A stretch of 64,000 bases of DNA from Methylomonas koyamae (lineage in GTDB: Bacteria > Pseudomonadota > Gammaproteobacteria > Methylococcales > Methylomonadaceae): positions 4,402,001-4,466,000 of the forward strand of contig NZ_AP019777.1 in assembly GCF_019669905.1 (NCBI RefSeq), given 5' to 3'. Below, piece after piece: positions 8,964 to 17,391 of this stretch. The notes under the pieces are model-generated. The model did no database searches. It worked only from the letters and a program-made list of their open reading frames with translations, and was not told the origin of the DNA. Positions within the stretch are counted from its first letter, which is position 1, and each line of letters starts with the position of its first letter. The translations under genes were made by a program, and so were the position numbers.

Positions 8964-9001
8964 CCTCCGATTACGCTTCGCTAATCGGAGCTACGCGGGC
9001 T
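8964..9001 (-). repeat. REP-like palindromic element, copy 3
   Basis: This is a near-identical direct repeat of the element at 8594-8631; the two bracket the RHS core fragment. Confidence 0.65.
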
Positions 9002-9391
9002 ATCCCGCCCCGATTCATCGATCAACGTTAAGTCAACGGGCGAGCGATTTTTAGGCCATTGGTCGAGCAAAAAGCGTCAACGTTGAATTCAATTTCCGTC
9101 AAGTTTTACCCAACAACGGTTTTTGAACGCTAACAACGGACCGTCAACGAAATGGCAACGGAAAAGGCCGGTTGGCGACACGTTTGCGGCAGGCGCGGAC
9201 GCCATGCCGGGAATGGTTGGACAGCGGAAATGCGGGGTGGGTCAGTTGGGAACGAGGGTTTCGGGTGGTGGTACAGGCCGCCGATAAATGAGATCGGCGG
9301 CCTGGTGATAATTGAGGTTTGCGGTCACTCGACCGATGCGCCTCCTGGCGTCGGCACATCTTATCGGCGCAAGTTATCGCGTCACTGGACT
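9002..9391. other. intergenic region with strong hairpin
   Basis: No gene is supported. CAGGCCGCCGAT (9274-9285) and ATCGGCGGCCTG (9293-9304) form a perfect 12-bp stem with a 7-nt loop, about 90 bp downstream of the lipoprotein gene stop. There is no T-run after it, so it is only a possible terminator. Confidence 0.5.
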
Positions 9392-9700
9392 TTACGGCTT
9401 AGCATTTGAATAATTGATCGTTTTTTCCAATTTTCCCGTTGAGTCGTAAAAAGACCAAATACCGGTTTCTTTACCATACTCATATTGCCCCCGGATATGG
9501 ACGTAACCACCTTCCCACGCAATAAAAGTACCGTGTTTAATTTTACAAATATGCTGGACACCAGACTTCCCCCAACCAGTAAATTCCGCCACAGATGGAG
9601 AAGGACATTGAATATCTTCATCATAGAAATTTTTTAGCTCGTCGTTCTCTTGTGAACAACCAACTAAAAAAACAACAGCACAGATACGTAAGGTGATCAT
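9392..9700 (-). CDS. small lipoprotein with MORN-like (YwqK-type) repeat; candidate immunity protein
   Basis: The product has 102 residues, with a short hydrophobic leader ending in a lipobox (VVFLVGC), so it should be a lipoprotein. The rest contains HGTFIAWEGG, GQYEYGKETGIWSFYD and SNGKLEKTINY-like spacing (G-x-x-x-G-x-W-x-x-Y/F), the pattern of MORN-like YwqK-type repeat proteins. It starts 12 nt after the orphan RHS tip and is AT-richer than its surroundings. The position immediately downstream of a toxin tip suggests that it protects against that tip; this is inference from gene order. Confidence 0.6.
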   Translation of the reverse strand: MITLRICAVVFLVGCSQENDELKNFYDEDIQCPSPSVAEFTGWGKSGVQHICKIKHGTFIAWEGGYVHIRGQYEYGKETGIWSFYDSTGKLEKTINYSNAKP

Positions 9701-9712
9701 ATCGCTTTTTTC

Positions 9713-9928
9713 TCAAGGTGCTGGATAAACATTTTTATCGAATGGGTCGGGTGCAGGGGCTGTACGGGCATTTTCAATAACATGCCATGCATACGTTTGA
9801 CACTGGTTCCATGGCAGCCACCTACCCAATGGCGAACCAACCTTAAGCTGTTCATTTATTTTACTTTTATCAACATTGTTACTGCTCTTAAAATAAGCAA
9901 TGTCACTTTTGATAAAATTAAAAAACAT
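9713..9928 (-). CDS. orphan RHS-tip-like toxin fragment
   Basis: The 71-residue product has the segment VGSPLGRWLPWNQCQTYAWHV, resembling the short C-terminal end of some RHS effectors (G-x-W-x-x-x-N-x-C-x-x-x-A). It lies in the same frame as the RHS core-end relic upstream (10092 to 9950) but is separated from it by three in-frame stop codons. A displaced C-terminal tip that lost its RHS carrier is the simplest reading. The start ATG lacks a good ribosome binding site. Confidence 0.45.
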   Translation of the reverse strand: MFFNFIKSDIAYFKSSNNVDKSKINEQLKVGSPLGRWLPWNQCQTYAWHVIENARTAPAPDPFDKNVYPAP

Positions 9929-9949
9929 TTAATATCAATGCTTTAAAAT

Positions 9950-10092
9950 TTAACGCATTATGACATTACATTCTAAAAGAGCAGTAATTTCTAGACCTGA
10001 CCCCGTTCTGCATTCGAGTAGACCGGTAGGATCAATATTTCTTAGAGGGTTATTTAAAGCATAGGTGTAAGTATTAATGCCCCCAACTAGCC
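9950..10092 (-). pseudogene. relic of an RHS core end
   Basis: The minus strand reads GLVGGINTYTYALNNPLRN, IDPTGLL and then 20 unrelated residues before TAA. The first part is almost identical to the core end of the large RHS gene (about 11092-11162), including the DPTGLL cleavage-type motif. It begins directly at the stop codon of the upstream small membrane gene. It marks the insertion point of an older C-terminal tip. Confidence 0.75.
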
Positions 10093-10521
10093 CTAATATT
10101 TTCTAATTATTAGATCAAGCATTGCCCACCCAGCTATTATCCATAGCAACAAGGTTGAGTAGCGAGGAAACCTTATAGTAATTGGTAGCGAAACTATCAT
10201 TACAAAAGCACCTATGCAATCAATAATATTACGAATATTAAACCCAAACTTATCTATACCTTCAACTGACACCTCGAAAGCAGATAGTCCATATAGTGAT
10301 AACAAAACAAACAAAACCATTTTTACCGAAATCCTATTCAACATCAGCTTACTTTCCATCAATAACGGTAAAAGTACCAAACATTTTGATGCTTTCATTG
10401 CGAGCGGGGCCAAAACGATACCTGATTACTTACAAGCCTCAGCTAAATCAAGTGACGACTGAATGCTATCTGCCTTGGTTTTCATGGCCTTAGGTAAAAA
10501 ACCGGATGGAGTCAGGTCTAG
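9991..10521. repeat. 14-bp inverted repeat pair flanking the membrane gene
   Basis: CTAGACCTGACCCC at 9991-10004 and GGAGTCAGGTCTAG at 10508-10521 are inverted copies with one mismatch. They enclose the RHS core-end relic and the small membrane gene. They could be the ends of a lost mobile element or arise from element-associated sequence; no transposase lies between them. Confidence 0.5.
10093..10344 (-). CDS. small integral membrane protein, candidate immunity to the RHS tip
   Basis: The chosen start (MLNRISVKMVLF) gives 83 residues; a longer frame to 10413 has no ribosome binding site. Three hydrophobic segments are visible: VLFVLLSLYGLSAF, IIDCIGAFVMIVSLPI and TLLLWIIAGWAMLDLII. It lies downstream of the RHS gene with its L,D-transpeptidase-like tip, in the same orientation, 250 bp away. 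A membrane protein is a plausible protector against a periplasmic cell-wall toxin, but only position supports this. The DNA is AT-rich compared with the RHS core. Confidence 0.5.
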   Translation of the reverse strand: MLNRISVKMVLFVLLSLYGLSAFEVSVEGIDKFGFNIRNIIDCIGAFVMIVSLPITIRFPRYSTLLLWIIAGWAMLDLIIRKY

Positions 10522-10594
10522 TCTCATGGTTAATTCCATGAATTCAGTGCAGCACCCCATATGTTGCTACTGAAAGCTATTCATAACCCATTGT

Positions 10595-13363
10595 TTAACT
10601 TGACTTATATCTGAACGGTTTTTTCTGAGGCTCATACGTAATCAGGAAACGATATGGATACGGATCATCTGATCGACCTGGTAGCTGATTTGTGCTGAAT
10701 TGAGGCGCTAAATCAAGGACATCAACAGTTTTTGTAGATTGAATCAATTTTGATATTTGACTGTAAGCATCTGAGTTCCCAACAGTCACACATCCCAAGC
10801 TAACTGAACCAGGATGAAGTCGATAGGACCCAGGAGATCCCCTTCCAGATCGAAAATCATCAATATCGTTACGAGGTGACGAATCTTGTCTATCAAGACG
10901 AAACCAATTCTGATGATTTGAAGATTGATAATCCAGAATGTCGTATTGCCCAACTGGTATAGGATCACTTCTTACGCGACCATTGATGTCTACCCCAGAA
11001 AAAGCGTTAACCGAAGCGGTTGTAAGTGGATTGTCTCGATCTACAACTACAAGGGAGCCAGTTGAGAGATTGAATACGGCATCTACGAGTAGACCGGTAG
11101 GATCAATATTTCTTAGAGGGCTATTTAAAGCATAGGCATAAGTATTAATCCCTCCCGCCAACCCAATCGGGTCCGATTGCAGATAGCGGCCGAGTTCGGG
11201 CGAGTAATAACGAGCCATATTGTAGTGCAGGCCGGATTCGGCGTCGAAGTACTGGCCGGGGAAGCGCAGGTTCTGGCTGATGGCGTTCGTGGTGGTCTGC
11301 ATCAGGCCGAAGGGTTGGAGCTGGGCGGCCCAGACGGTTTGCCCGGCGGCGTTGCTGGCTTTCAGCGGTACGCCCAGCGGGTGGTTGTGGAAGTAGTAGA
11401 TCGGGCTGTTGGCGGCGCTGCCGTCGATGCGGGCCAGCGGTTCGCCGTCCAGGTAGGCGTAGTGGCTGGGGGTGCCGGCGATTTCCGCCAGTAGCTGGCT
11501 ACCGGCGTAGGCGAAGGTGTGCAGCGGCTTGCCCGGCCAGGTTTTGCCGACCCGGCGGCCAAAGGCGTCGTAGGCATAGCCGGCCAGCAGGCTGCTACCG
11601 CTGTTGATTTGCACCAAGCGCTGGTCTGCGGCATAAACGTAATTGATCGGCGTGCTGAGCACATTCCAGAAGGCCGACTTCAGTTCGGTTTGCGAGCGGT
11701 CGATTGCGCCGCGAGCGTCGCTCCGGAAGTGGTTGAGTTGTTGGCCGGTCGCGGGAACGCCCATCACCGTCCCCAACAATTGCTGGCTGTCCGGATCGTA
11801 CCGATAATCCGCCGTGCCGCCGCTAGGGCTGGACAGCTGGGTACGGTTACCTACCGCATCGTATTGGTAATTCTGGTTTTGCAGCGGATTGGCATGGTTC
11901 AGAGCGGTTAATTCGCCGACGGCGTCGTAGGTGTAATTTTGTTGGGCCAAGCTGGCGGTTTCGTCGTTGCTCAACGTCATGTTGCCAAGGTTGTCGTAGC
12001 CGTACTGCTGGCGGAACAGGTTACCGACGGTCTGCCGGGTCAAGCGGTAATCCTGGTCGAATTGGCGGCTGTCGCTCAGGCCGTTGCCGTAGGTCAGGCC
12101 GGCGACCGGGCCGAACGGCAGGTGGACGATATTGTCCGCCAGCAGCCGGGTGGTGGTGGCGCCGGACACGGTGTCGGCGACTTGGATGCGCCGGACTTGG
12201 CCGGTGGCGTCGTATTCGTATTGCAGGCGGCGGCCGCTGCCGGGCTGGGTTTGCACGATACGGTCGTCGACATCGTAACCAAAAGCCAGCTCACTGAGTA
12301 CGCTGTTATTGGAAGGTTTGCGCACCGTGGCGGTAAGCAGGTTGCCGCGCAGGTCGAATTGGTGGCGGGTGGCGATATCGCCGCGGCGGGCATCAGTCAA
12401 CCGGCCCTGTTGGCCGGCGATATTGCCGGCGCTACCGTCGTAACCGTATTCGGCGTCGGCCTCGCTGCCGGGATAATCGATACCGAGCAGGCGGTTCAGG
12501 GCGTCGTAGCGGTAGGTGGCCGTGACGTCGGCGGCGTCGGTGGTTTGGGCCAGGTTGCCGGCGGCGTCGTAGGCGTATTGCGTCGCGCCGGTGTTGGGGC
12601 TGTCGAGGCGGGTCAGGTCGCCCAGGCCGTTGTAGCGGTATTCGGTGTTGTGGCCGGCGGCGTCGGTGATTTGGGTCAAGCGGTCCTGCGCGTCGTAGTA
12701 GTAATCGGTCTGGCCGTTCAACGCGTCGGTGCTGCGGATCAGCCGGTCCAGGCTGTCGTATTGGCGCTGGCTGACGTTGCCGGCGGCATCGGTGGTTTGA
12801 GTCAGGTTGCCGTTGGCGTCGTAGGCGTAGCTAGTGGTTTGGTTGTAGGCGCCGATGTCCTGGGCCAGGCGATTAAGAGCATCGTAGACGCGGCGATGGC
12901 TTTTTACCACAGTACCGCTGCTGTCGAGTATCTGTTCCTGGGTACGGTTGCCCATGGCATCCAGCGTGTAGTGGATCTTGCCGCCCAGGGCGTCGGTAAT
13001 GTCGGTCAGGCGGTGGGCGGCGTCGTAGGTGTAGCTGAAAAACACGCCGCTGGGCTGGGTCACTTTCGTCAAATTGCCGACCGGATCGTAGTCATAGCGG
13101 GTGATGTTGCCGCCGACATTTTTTTGCGTCAGCCGACCGCGGGCATCGTAGCTGAATCCAACCGCCAAACCGTTGGGGCCGGTCAGGCCGAGCAGGCGGC
13201 CGTTGGCATCGTAGCTGTTAAAGCTGGTGGTGTGGCCGAGGGCATTGGTGATTTGCCACAGGTCGCCGACATGGTGGCCGGCTGCGGTATCGGTGTAATA
13301 GCGGTAGGCGGTGACGTCGTTAACGTCGGTGCGCGGGCCGTCCTGGCTCAGGATTTGGCCCAA
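10595..13363 (-). CDS. RHS repeat protein, C-terminal part, with Tlde1-like L,D-transpeptidase tip
   Basis: About 922 residues continue the RHS protein started at 14993 in another frame. The frame opens at LGQILSQDGP (a TTG at 13363). It contains more than fifteen YD repeats and then the conserved core end: GLHYNMARYYSPELGRYLQ, SDPIGLAGGINTYAYALN and NIDPTGLL. The 190-residue tip that follows has PIPVGQYDI, WFRLDRQD, GSYRLHPGSVSLGCVTV and AYSQISKLI. This is the signature of DUF2778/Tlde1 L,D-transpeptidase-like effectors, with His and Cys of RLHPG...LGC as catalytic residues. Such toxins act on peptidoglycan tetrapeptides in the periplasm. Tip DNA is AT-rich compared with the core. Confidence 0.85.
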   Translation of the reverse strand: MGQILSQDGPRTDVNDVTAYRYYTDTAAGHHVGDLWQITNALGHTTSFNSYDANGRLLGLTGPNGLAVGFSYDARGRLTQKNVGGNITRYDYDPVGNLTKVTQPSGVFFSYTYDAAHRLTDITDALGGKIHYTLDAMGNRTQEQILDSSGTVVKSHRRVYDALNRLAQDIGAYNQTTSYAYDANGNLTQTTDAAGNVSQRQYDSLDRLIRSTDALNGQTDYYYDAQDRLTQITDAAGHNTEYRYNGLGDLTRLDSPNTGATQYAYDAAGNLAQTTDAADVTATYRYDALNRLLGIDYPGSEADAEYGYDGSAGNIAGQQGRLTDARRGDIATRHQFDLRGNLLTATVRKPSNNSVLSELAFGYDVDDRIVQTQPGSGRRLQYEYDATGQVRRIQVADTVSGATTTRLLADNIVHLPFGPVAGLTYGNGLSDSRQFDQDYRLTRQTVGNLFRQQYGYDNLGNMTLSNDETASLAQQNYTYDAVGELTALNHANPLQNQNYQYDAVGNRTQLSSPSGGTADYRYDPDSQQLLGTVMGVPATGQQLNHFRSDARGAIDRSQTELKSAFWNVLSTPINYVYAADQRLVQINSGSSLLAGYAYDAFGRRVGKTWPGKPLHTFAYAGSQLLAEIAGTPSHYAYLDGEPLARIDGSAANSPIYYFHNHPLGVPLKASNAAGQTVWAAQLQPFGLMQTTTNAISQNLRFPGQYFDAESGLHYNMARYYSPELGRYLQSDPIGLAGGINTYAYALNSPLRNIDPTGLLVDAVFNLSTGSLVVVDRDNPLTTASVNAFSGVDINGRVRSDPIPVGQYDILDYQSSNHQNWFRLDRQDSSPRNDIDDFRSGRGSPGSYRLHPGSVSLGCVTVGNSDAYSQISKLIQSTKTVDVLDLAPQFSTNQLPGRSDDPYPYRFLITYEPQKKPFRYKSS

Positions 13364-14993
13364 TGTTGTAGGTATAGGTCCAAGTCCGGCTTTGCTGGGT
13401 CGAGGTATCGGTGACGGTTTTGCTCAGCAGGTTGCCGCCGGCGTCGTAACTGAAGGTTGTGCGGCGGCCGGCTTCGTCGATTTGGGTGGGCAGCCGGTAA
13501 TTGGCGTGCCATTGGCTGCCGATTTTGTGGACATTGCTGCCGGCGGCCGGAGTATAGCCGGCCAGGTTGGCCGGACAGCTCGAGCCCGGCGGCAAACCTC
13601 CGAGGCGCACGGTCTCCAGATTGCGACTCAGGTCGTAAGCGTAACAGCTCAGGTTGCCGTTGAAGTCGGTTTGGCTGGCAAGGTTGCCGTTGGCGTCGTA
13701 GCTACGGGTTTGGGTCGTCGTACCGCCGCCGGTCGAGCCGGGCTGGCTGAGGCCGGTGAGTTTCCAGACGTTCAGCACGTTTTGGAAGGTGTAATGCCGA
13801 GTCGTGTTCAGACTGTCGGTGACATCGGTACTGCTGTCGCTGTTGTAGACCAGATTCACTTGCTCAGCGCCGTCGGCATGCTGCGACAGGTTGGCCCGGC
13901 CTTGGCCGTCGTAACTCCAGGTGGCGAAGCGGACGCCGTTTTCGTCGGTGATGCCGGTCAGCGCGTGCGGAAAAGTGGCGTTTTCGTAATGGTAGCGGCG
14001 CACGCTGCCGTCCTGGTGGACAACCTGGCTCAGGTTGCCCTGGGCGTCGTATTGGTACTGGCTAAATAATCCGTCGGGATAGGTCACGCGGGAGATGCGG
14101 TTGGCGCTGTCGTAGCTTAATTGCAGGGTATGGCCGAACGGGCCAGTGACGCTACTGAGCCGTTGCGAGGCGTCGTAGGCAAAAGCGGTAACGCGGCCGT
14201 TGGTTTCGGTACTGGACTGGATACGACCGCCGTTGTCGTAACGCTCGACAGTGCCGGCGGCGTCGGTCAGCGTGTAACCGCCCGCGTCCTGTGTCAGGCG
14301 CAAACGGCTGTCGGCATCGCCGCCCCAGGTGCCGTTGGTCAGCGTGAACCATTCGGCGCGGCCGTCCGAGCTCATCACTTGTATTTGGTCGTAGCTAACC
14401 CCTAAAGCCAATGAATAATTATGGCTCCAACCGAAACCAAAGGAGCTACTACTGTCAGAAGCACCACTGTTATAGTATCGGACCAGATTTATGCCAACAG
14501 CACCTGAGTCTAAATCAGTTTCCGCTTGAAATTTATTGCCGGTAGCCGTGTCGCAAGGGTTGCCTGCAGAGCACCGTGGTTCCCCTTGATTTTTTGGAAA
14601 TACAAATGACTTGAGCGGTAAGCGGCATGACCAGGACACCCTATCGGCAACAAACGGTGACTTACAAGCCAATTCAGAGCCGACATACGTTAAATTTCTG
14701 TATATTCCACCGTCGTAAGTCAATACACAAGTTCCTTGCAAACCAGTAACTATTTGCCCATGGGGAGGGAGGTGCCACAAAGTGTTATAGCAATAGTTGC
14801 GGACATTGTTAATGTAAGTGCATATTGAAGATGTCGCTCCTGTGAGATTAAGCGTGATATCGCTTCGGTTACAGTAATAAGGTTCATAGATCGAGTACTG
14901 ATCAGGTTGGGCCGAATATACAGAGAAATGAATTGCAATAAGCAAAATAAAACCGCTAATTCCGCGGCAGTGGATAAAACGAAAGCAAGACAT
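13320..14993 (-). CDS. RHS repeat protein, N-terminal part (frameshifted)
   Basis: 557 residues begin with a signal-peptide-like segment (GFILLIAIHFSVYSA) and a Cys-rich N-terminal domain. A DUF6531-type region follows (GNPCDTATGNKFQAETDLDS, then SFGFGWSHNYSLAL) and then YD repeats. Near 13363 the frame runs into about ten unrelated residues (PNPEPGRPAHRR) while the next frame resumes with LGQILSQD. The combined gene is 4399 nt, which is not a multiple of three, consistent with a 2-nt loss or 1-nt gain. No PAAR domain is present at the N-terminus. AGGAG lies 10 nt before the ATG. The first 500 bp are visibly AT-rich. Confidence 0.85.
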   Translation of the reverse strand: MSCFRFIHCRGISGFILLIAIHFSVYSAQPDQYSIYEPYYCNRSDITLNLTGATSSICTYINNVRNYCYNTLWHLPPHGQIVTGLQGTCVLTYDGGIYRNLTYVGSELACKSPFVADRVSWSCRLPLKSFVFPKNQGEPRCSAGNPCDTATGNKFQAETDLDSGAVGINLVRYYNSGASDSSSSFGFGWSHNYSLALGVSYDQIQVMSSDGRAEWFTLTNGTWGGDADSRLRLTQDAGGYTLTDAAGTVERYDNGGRIQSSTETNGRVTAFAYDASQRLSSVTGPFGHTLQLSYDSANRISRVTYPDGLFSQYQYDAQGNLSQVVHQDGSVRRYHYENATFPHALTGITDENGVRFATWSYDGQGRANLSQHADGAEQVNLVYNSDSSTDVTDSLNTTRHYTFQNVLNVWKLTGLSQPGSTGGGTTTQTRSYDANGNLASQTDFNGNLSCYAYDLSRNLETVRLGGLPPGSSCPANLAGYTPAAGSNVHKIGSQWHANYRLPTQIDEAGRRTTFSYDAGGNLLSKTVTDTSTQQSRTWTYTYNIGPNPEPGRPAHRR

Positions 14994-15364
14994 CTTGAGA
15001 AACTCCTAATCCGTATCAATTGGGCGGAATGTTTGAACCTAACGGATTGATACGGCCGTGGTTGGGCTTTGCATCAAAACTCTAGTAAGCAAATTTAGCC
15101 GCCAAATCACGAACTTCAACGACGATCTGACTTGGATCCCCTGTTTTTATTGAATTCGAATGAAAAGTGCTAACCAATCGACTTAAATTGTATGTAGCCT
15201 AGCTGCGTGAATTTCTATCTGGAAGAACTACAGCTACTGAACATAGCCCGGATTTATGAGCACACATTTAAGTAGGCATATTAGAACTGTAAACCATCCC
15301 TGATAGAAGCGCCGTTGGCGGAGCTGCCTATACTTGCCAAGTCAAAATTTTGCAAAGCGCGACC
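14994..15364. other. divergent intergenic region
   Basis: This separates the RHS gene (minus) from the Ser/Thr kinase gene (plus). It contains a 10-bp inverted repeat CCGTATCAAT (15011-15020) / ATTGATACGG (15046-15055) just upstream of the RHS start, a possible operator or structured leader. No gene was seen. Confidence 0.45.
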
Positions 15365-17314
15365 ATGGCTACTGAAGACGATATCACCCGTATGCTGCCG
15401 CTGGACGACGTCACCATTATCCAAACCCGTCGGCAAAACCGGCCTTTGGGCGACGCTCCGGAAGCGGACGACCTGTATGGCGGCGATTATTCGTTGCGCG
15501 GCGCGGTCGGTGCCGGCGGCGTCGGCCGGGTGTTGCTGGGCTTCGACCAGCGTATCGGCCGGGAAGTGGCGATCAAGGAGATGCTGGACCAGGCCGCCAA
15601 CGAAGACATGGCCTTGAATGCGCGCTTTCTGCGCGAAGCCCGCATTACCGGCCGGCTGGAGCATCCGAGCATCGTCCCGGTCTACGATCTCGGCGTCAAA
15701 CAAAGCGGCGCGCCGTATTACGTGATGCGACTGGTGCGCGGCGATACGCTGGCCAAGGCCCTGAAAGAATGCAACAACGAGCCGTTGGCCGAACACGCGC
15801 TGTCCAAACGCCTGGCCCTGCTGGACCGGCTGATCGATGTCTGCGAGGCCCTGGCCTATGCCCATTCCAAGGGCGTCGTGCACCGCGATATCAAACCCGG
15901 CAATATTGTGCTGGGGCCTTTCGGCGAAACCATCGTGCTGGACTGGGGCTTGGCCAAAGTCGAAAACGAAGCGGAAACCCCGCTGCCGACGCCGCACCAG
16001 CAAGGCGGCGACGCCGAGCTGACCCAATTCGGCGACATTCTCGGCACACCGGCCTACATGGCGCCGGAACAGGCCGATCCGGAGTTCGGCCCGATAGATG
16101 CCCGCTCCGACGTATTCGCTCTCGGCTGCATTCTGTATTACCTGCTGAACGGCCGGCCGCCGCTGCAAGGCAACGCCGACCAGATCATGTCGCAGTTGGT
16201 TGCGGCGGCGCCGATGCCGGATGCGCGCAATCCCAAACTGGCCGCCCCGGCCGAATTGATCGCGATCTGCAACAAGGCCCTGTCCAAACGGCAAAGCCTG
16301 CGTTTCAAGGACGCCGGCGCGCTGGCCGACGAGCTGCGCGCGTTTCGCGACGGCCGCCTGGTCAATGCTTACGCCTATACCCGCGGCGAATTGCTGCGCC
16401 GCTTCATTGCCCGCAATAAAGTCGCCTTGGCCGCATCCGCCGCGGTACTGGTTTCGATCCTGGCCGGCGCCGGATTGGCGTTTAAATTCGGCGTCGAAGC
16501 GCATCAAGCCCGGCAATTGGCCGAAGCCGAGGGCGAGATCGCCAAACAGCAGCAGCAACGCGCGGAACTGGCCCTGGCCGACGTGACCCGGATTTCCAAC
16601 GCCAACCTGGCCACCGCAGACTCGATTGCCGCTAAAATCGGCGCCGAATTCGAGAATACCCGGGCAGGCTTGGCGCAAACCGCCGCGCGTTTCAAATCCG
16701 CCGCCGAACTGGCCGGTTCCACGCCGTTACTGAACAGCTTGCTGAGCCGGCTGCCGCACCTGACCAGCGTTGCCGCCACCCGCGCACCGGGGACTATCGT
16801 CGCGGTCGCGCCGGCGCAATACCGGCAAGCGATCGGCAGCGATACCTCGCAACTGGAACACAACCGCTTGACGCTGCAAACCGCGGCCCCGGCCTTGAGC
16901 CGAGTCTATCCGGCTCCCGAGGGCTACCAGGCCATCACATTGGTGGTACCGGTCAAAACCGGCACGACAGTACCCGGTTTCATCTCCGGCCGTTTCAAGG
17001 CCGCCGAACTGTTGGGAGCCCTGTTGGCGCCGGAATTGCAAACCGCGAACCGAACCATTTGGGTGATCCAGGACGACGGCTTGATTTTGTTCGATACCGA
17101 TAGCGACGAAATCGGCTTGAACCTGTTCCGCGAGGAGCGTTACGCCGAACTGCCGGAATTGCGCGAGCTGGCCCGGCATATCTCCGCGCAGGACGCCGGC
17201 GTCGGCTACTACCAAAACCCGGCCGCTTACAGCGGACGCCGCATCGCGTCTTGGGTTAGTCTGCATCCGATTGCCAACCGGGAATGGAAAGTCGTGGTTT
17301 TGGAAGCCTGGTAG
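15365..17314 (+). CDS. membrane Ser/Thr protein kinase with periplasmic Cache-like sensor
   Basis: The protein has 649 residues. The kinase domain spans about 45-300, with glycine loop GAVGAGGVGRVLLG, VAIKE, REARITGRLEHPSIVPVYDLG, catalytic HRDIKPGNIVL (about 171), DWG in place of DFG (about 192) and YMAPEQ. A membrane helix lies at about 352-376 (VALAASAAVLVSILAGAGLA), followed by a short Gln/Glu-rich linker and a 230-residue C-terminal domain resembling a Cache sensor (WVIQDDGLILFDTDSDEIG). The likely topology is a cytoplasmic kinase with a periplasmic sensor. An upstream TTG at 15350 is possible, but the ATG at 15365 is preferred. The NlpC/P60 gene follows 77 bp later. Confidence 0.9.
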   Translation: MATEDDITRMLPLDDVTIIQTRRQNRPLGDAPEADDLYGGDYSLRGAVGAGGVGRVLLGFDQRIGREVAIKEMLDQAANEDMALNARFLREARITGRLEHPSIVPVYDLGVKQSGAPYYVMRLVRGDTLAKALKECNNEPLAEHALSKRLALLDRLIDVCEALAYAHSKGVVHRDIKPGNIVLGPFGETIVLDWGLAKVENEAETPLPTPHQQGGDAELTQFGDILGTPAYMAPEQADPEFGPIDARSDVFALGCILYYLLNGRPPLQGNADQIMSQLVAAAPMPDARNPKLAAPAELIAICNKALSKRQSLRFKDAGALADELRAFRDGRLVNAYAYTRGELLRRFIARNKVALAASAAVLVSILAGAGLAFKFGVEAHQARQLAEAEGEIAKQQQQRAELALADVTRISNANLATADSIAAKIGAEFENTRAGLAQTAARFKSAAELAGSTPLLNSLLSRLPHLTSVAATRAPGTIVAVAPAQYRQAIGSDTSQLEHNRLTLQTAAPALSRVYPAPEGYQAITLVVPVKTGTTVPGFISGRFKAAELLGALLAPELQTANRTIWVIQDDGLILFDTDSDEIGLNLFREERYAELPELRELARHISAQDAGVGYYQNPAAYSGRRIASWVSLHPIANREWKVVVLEAW

Positions 17315-17391
17315 GCCAGGACGGATCGAATCGGCGAGCACGCGGCGTCCGGACCCACTATACTAAGCGCGCTTCGCTTACGCCGTTGACC

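Noticed and set aside
8594..9001. CRISPR array from the repeated palindromes
   Set aside because: Only three copies, irregular spacing and mixed orientation; they are REP-like elements.
9990..10525. Intact insertion sequence
   Set aside because: Inverted ends exist, but there is no transposase frame and no target duplication was recognised.
11939..13414. 491-codon open frame on the plus strand opposite the RHS gene
   Set aside because: It is antisense to YD-repeat coding sequence; its V/G/A-rich repeats are the mirror of the RHS repeats, and it has no ribosome binding site.
15281..16678. 465-codon open frame opposite the Ser/Thr kinase
   Set aside because: The kinase motifs on the plus strand are unmistakable; the antisense frame is a GC-rich shadow.
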